This document shows positions 4,428-5,275 of a stretch of 5,275 nt of DNA, piece after piece (position 1 is the stretch's first letter; each line of letters begins with the position of its first letter). The DNA is from Muribaculaceae bacterium. GTDB lineage: Bacteria; Bacteroidota; Bacteroidia; Bacteroidales; Muribaculaceae. The notes below the pieces were generated by a model. The model was not told the DNA's origin. It was given only the letters and a program-made list of their open reading frames with translations, and did not search any database. The translations under genes were made by a program, and so were the position numbers. The stretch is taken from NCBI GenBank assembly GCA_902836725.1, contig CADFRV010000180.1, positions 1 to 5,275 on the forward strand, written 5' to 3'.

Positions 4428-5275
4428 TTATTTTTCTTGTGTGGTTTGATTTTCAATACGTTTTTTGCTGTAGCTCTCGGCGAGCATCAGTTTGCGCAAA
4501 AATCGTAATTGGTCTGCAAAGTAAGCATTTTTTTCCGGAAATGCCAAACTTAATCGGTTAAGAATTTCATAAGCACGCTCATAGCGTTTTGTTTTTATAT
4601 ATATTTTGGCGAGGCTTTCGCTCAGAAGAGAGTTGTCGGCGGGCTGTTCGGGGGCTTTTGCAAGTGGCTCTGAGGCGGCGGTTTTTCTGCTTTGCCGGTT
4701 TGTGCGGTGCGGTGCGGGTTTTGGCTCCTGTTTAGGCATCTCTATGGGCACTGTCTCTTCCGTCTGTTCTGAAAGAGGGCTGTCGTTGACGGAAAGTATG
4801 AACCTGTTGATGCGGTCGTCCTGTGAGTCGCCGGTGGGGGAAGGCTCTGCTGGGAGCGCCTCGGCATCGCGCATTAACTGCTGGGAGTAGTCTGCTACCG
4901 GATTGAAAATAAGTTTCTCAAGGGTGGATAGTTCGGCATCTTCTGTGTTGCCGTATGTGCTGAGAAATTTGTCGATGGTATTTTCGGTAGACGGCTTGTA
5001 TGTTTTTTTCTCCTGCGGATAATTCACCGCCGCCTGGTAGTCGGGGCATATCATTCCGGCTGCCTCTACTCCTCCTCCACCCAGTGAGAGGGCTATATGG
5101 CTTATGGCTCTCTTGCGCTCCTCTTCTGTGAGGTCGCCCATATTGTCGCGCAGATTCATGGCCTCCGGTACAGGAAAAAAAGGATATTGTTCTTTCATGT
5201 TCCGTAACCATTGGTCTGTGACGCCACTGACATCTCCTTTCATCATGGCGGTGAGTATGTCGGCATCCAGGGCGG
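4428..5275 (-). CDS. TPR-containing protein upstream of secG (5' end beyond window)
   Basis: The frame is open from the stop at 4428 through the right edge; at least 281 codons are present. The first in-window ATG pair (5246 and 5243) is unlikely to be the start, because codons upstream read on without a stop as ALDADILTA. Numbered from Met at 5246, the N-terminal part (1-75) is mostly helical, with a QYPFFPVPEAM stretch. Two short similar motifs occur at IDKFL (91-95) and INRFI (146-150). A low-complexity linker rich in Pro, Lys, Glu and Ala spans about 160-205. A TPR-like helix pair (SLAKIYIKTKRYERAYEILN, about 211-230, continuing to LSLAFPEKN) follows, then a basic C-terminus. No signal peptide or transmembrane segment is seen, though the true start is missing. 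I recall such a TPR protein next to secG in Bacteroidales, often beside an LptE-like gene. Its function is not established; a protein-interaction role is likely. Confidence 0.85.
   Translation of the reverse strand, partial: ALDADILTAMMKGDVSGVTDQWLRNMKEQYPFFPVPEAMNLRDNMGDLTEEERKRAISHIALSLGGGGVEAAGMICPDYQAAVNYPQEKKTYKPSTENTIDKFLSTYGNTEDAELSTLEKLIFNPVADYSQQLMRDAEALPAEPSPTGDSQDDRINRFILSVNDSPLSEQTEETVPIEMPKQEPKPAPHRTNRQSRKTAASEPLAKAPEQPADNSLLSESLAKIYIKTKRYERAYEILNRLSLAFPEKNAYFADQLRFLRKLMLAESYSKKRIENQTTQEK

Noticed and set aside
4025..4456. Longer SecG starting at 4456
   Set aside because: The extra 21 residues are very basic, translate the end and gap of the upstream gene, and precede the normal SecG start MYTLII.

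Overview
The window looks like chromosomal DNA from a Bacteroidales bacterium, possibly near Muribaculaceae. The LeuRS, NadA and SecG sequences are of Bacteroidetes type. The one clear promoter has the Bacteroidetes -7 form TAnnTTTG, and gene starts lack Shine-Dalgarno sequences and are A/T-rich instead. The family-level placement is a guess from sequence feel, not a search result.

All five genes lie on the minus strand. From right to left they are: a TPR-type protein gene whose 5' end runs off the right edge (4428-5275); secG (4025-4393) with a strong terminator (3969-4003); a 256-residue outer-membrane beta-barrel protein (2993-3763) with its own promoter and a very long 3' hairpin (2921-2984); a 525-bp AT-rich non-coding stretch (2468-2992); nadA, quinolinate synthase (1502-2467); and the first 481 codons of leuS (1-1443). 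The longest open frame, a plus-strand one at 223-1530, is an antisense shadow of leuS.

The non-coding stretch upstream of nadA is the most interesting part and holds two separate signals. The first is a nested set of inverted repeats at 2549-2655. It starts about 20 nt after the expected start of a transcript from a -7 element at 2684-2691. It is followed by two overlapping, mutually exclusive hairpins (2486-2545) that end 18 nt before the nadA start. This is the layout of a cis-regulatory leader RNA or riboswitch, and it does not match any NAD-related RNA class I can recall. The second is an array of TTTTCAACA-like 9-mers at exact 12-bp spacing (2834-2893). A second array with the same 12-bp period lies in the 58-bp nadA-leuS gap (1464-1496), and further single copies are scattered around 2454-2731. 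The 9-mers resemble variant DnaA boxes, so an origin of replication or a DnaA/regulator-binding cluster is possible. The uniform gene direction does not particularly support an origin.

Functionally the genes are housekeeping: protein export (secG with its Bacteroidetes TPR neighbour), envelope (beta-barrel), NAD synthesis (nadA) and translation (leuS).
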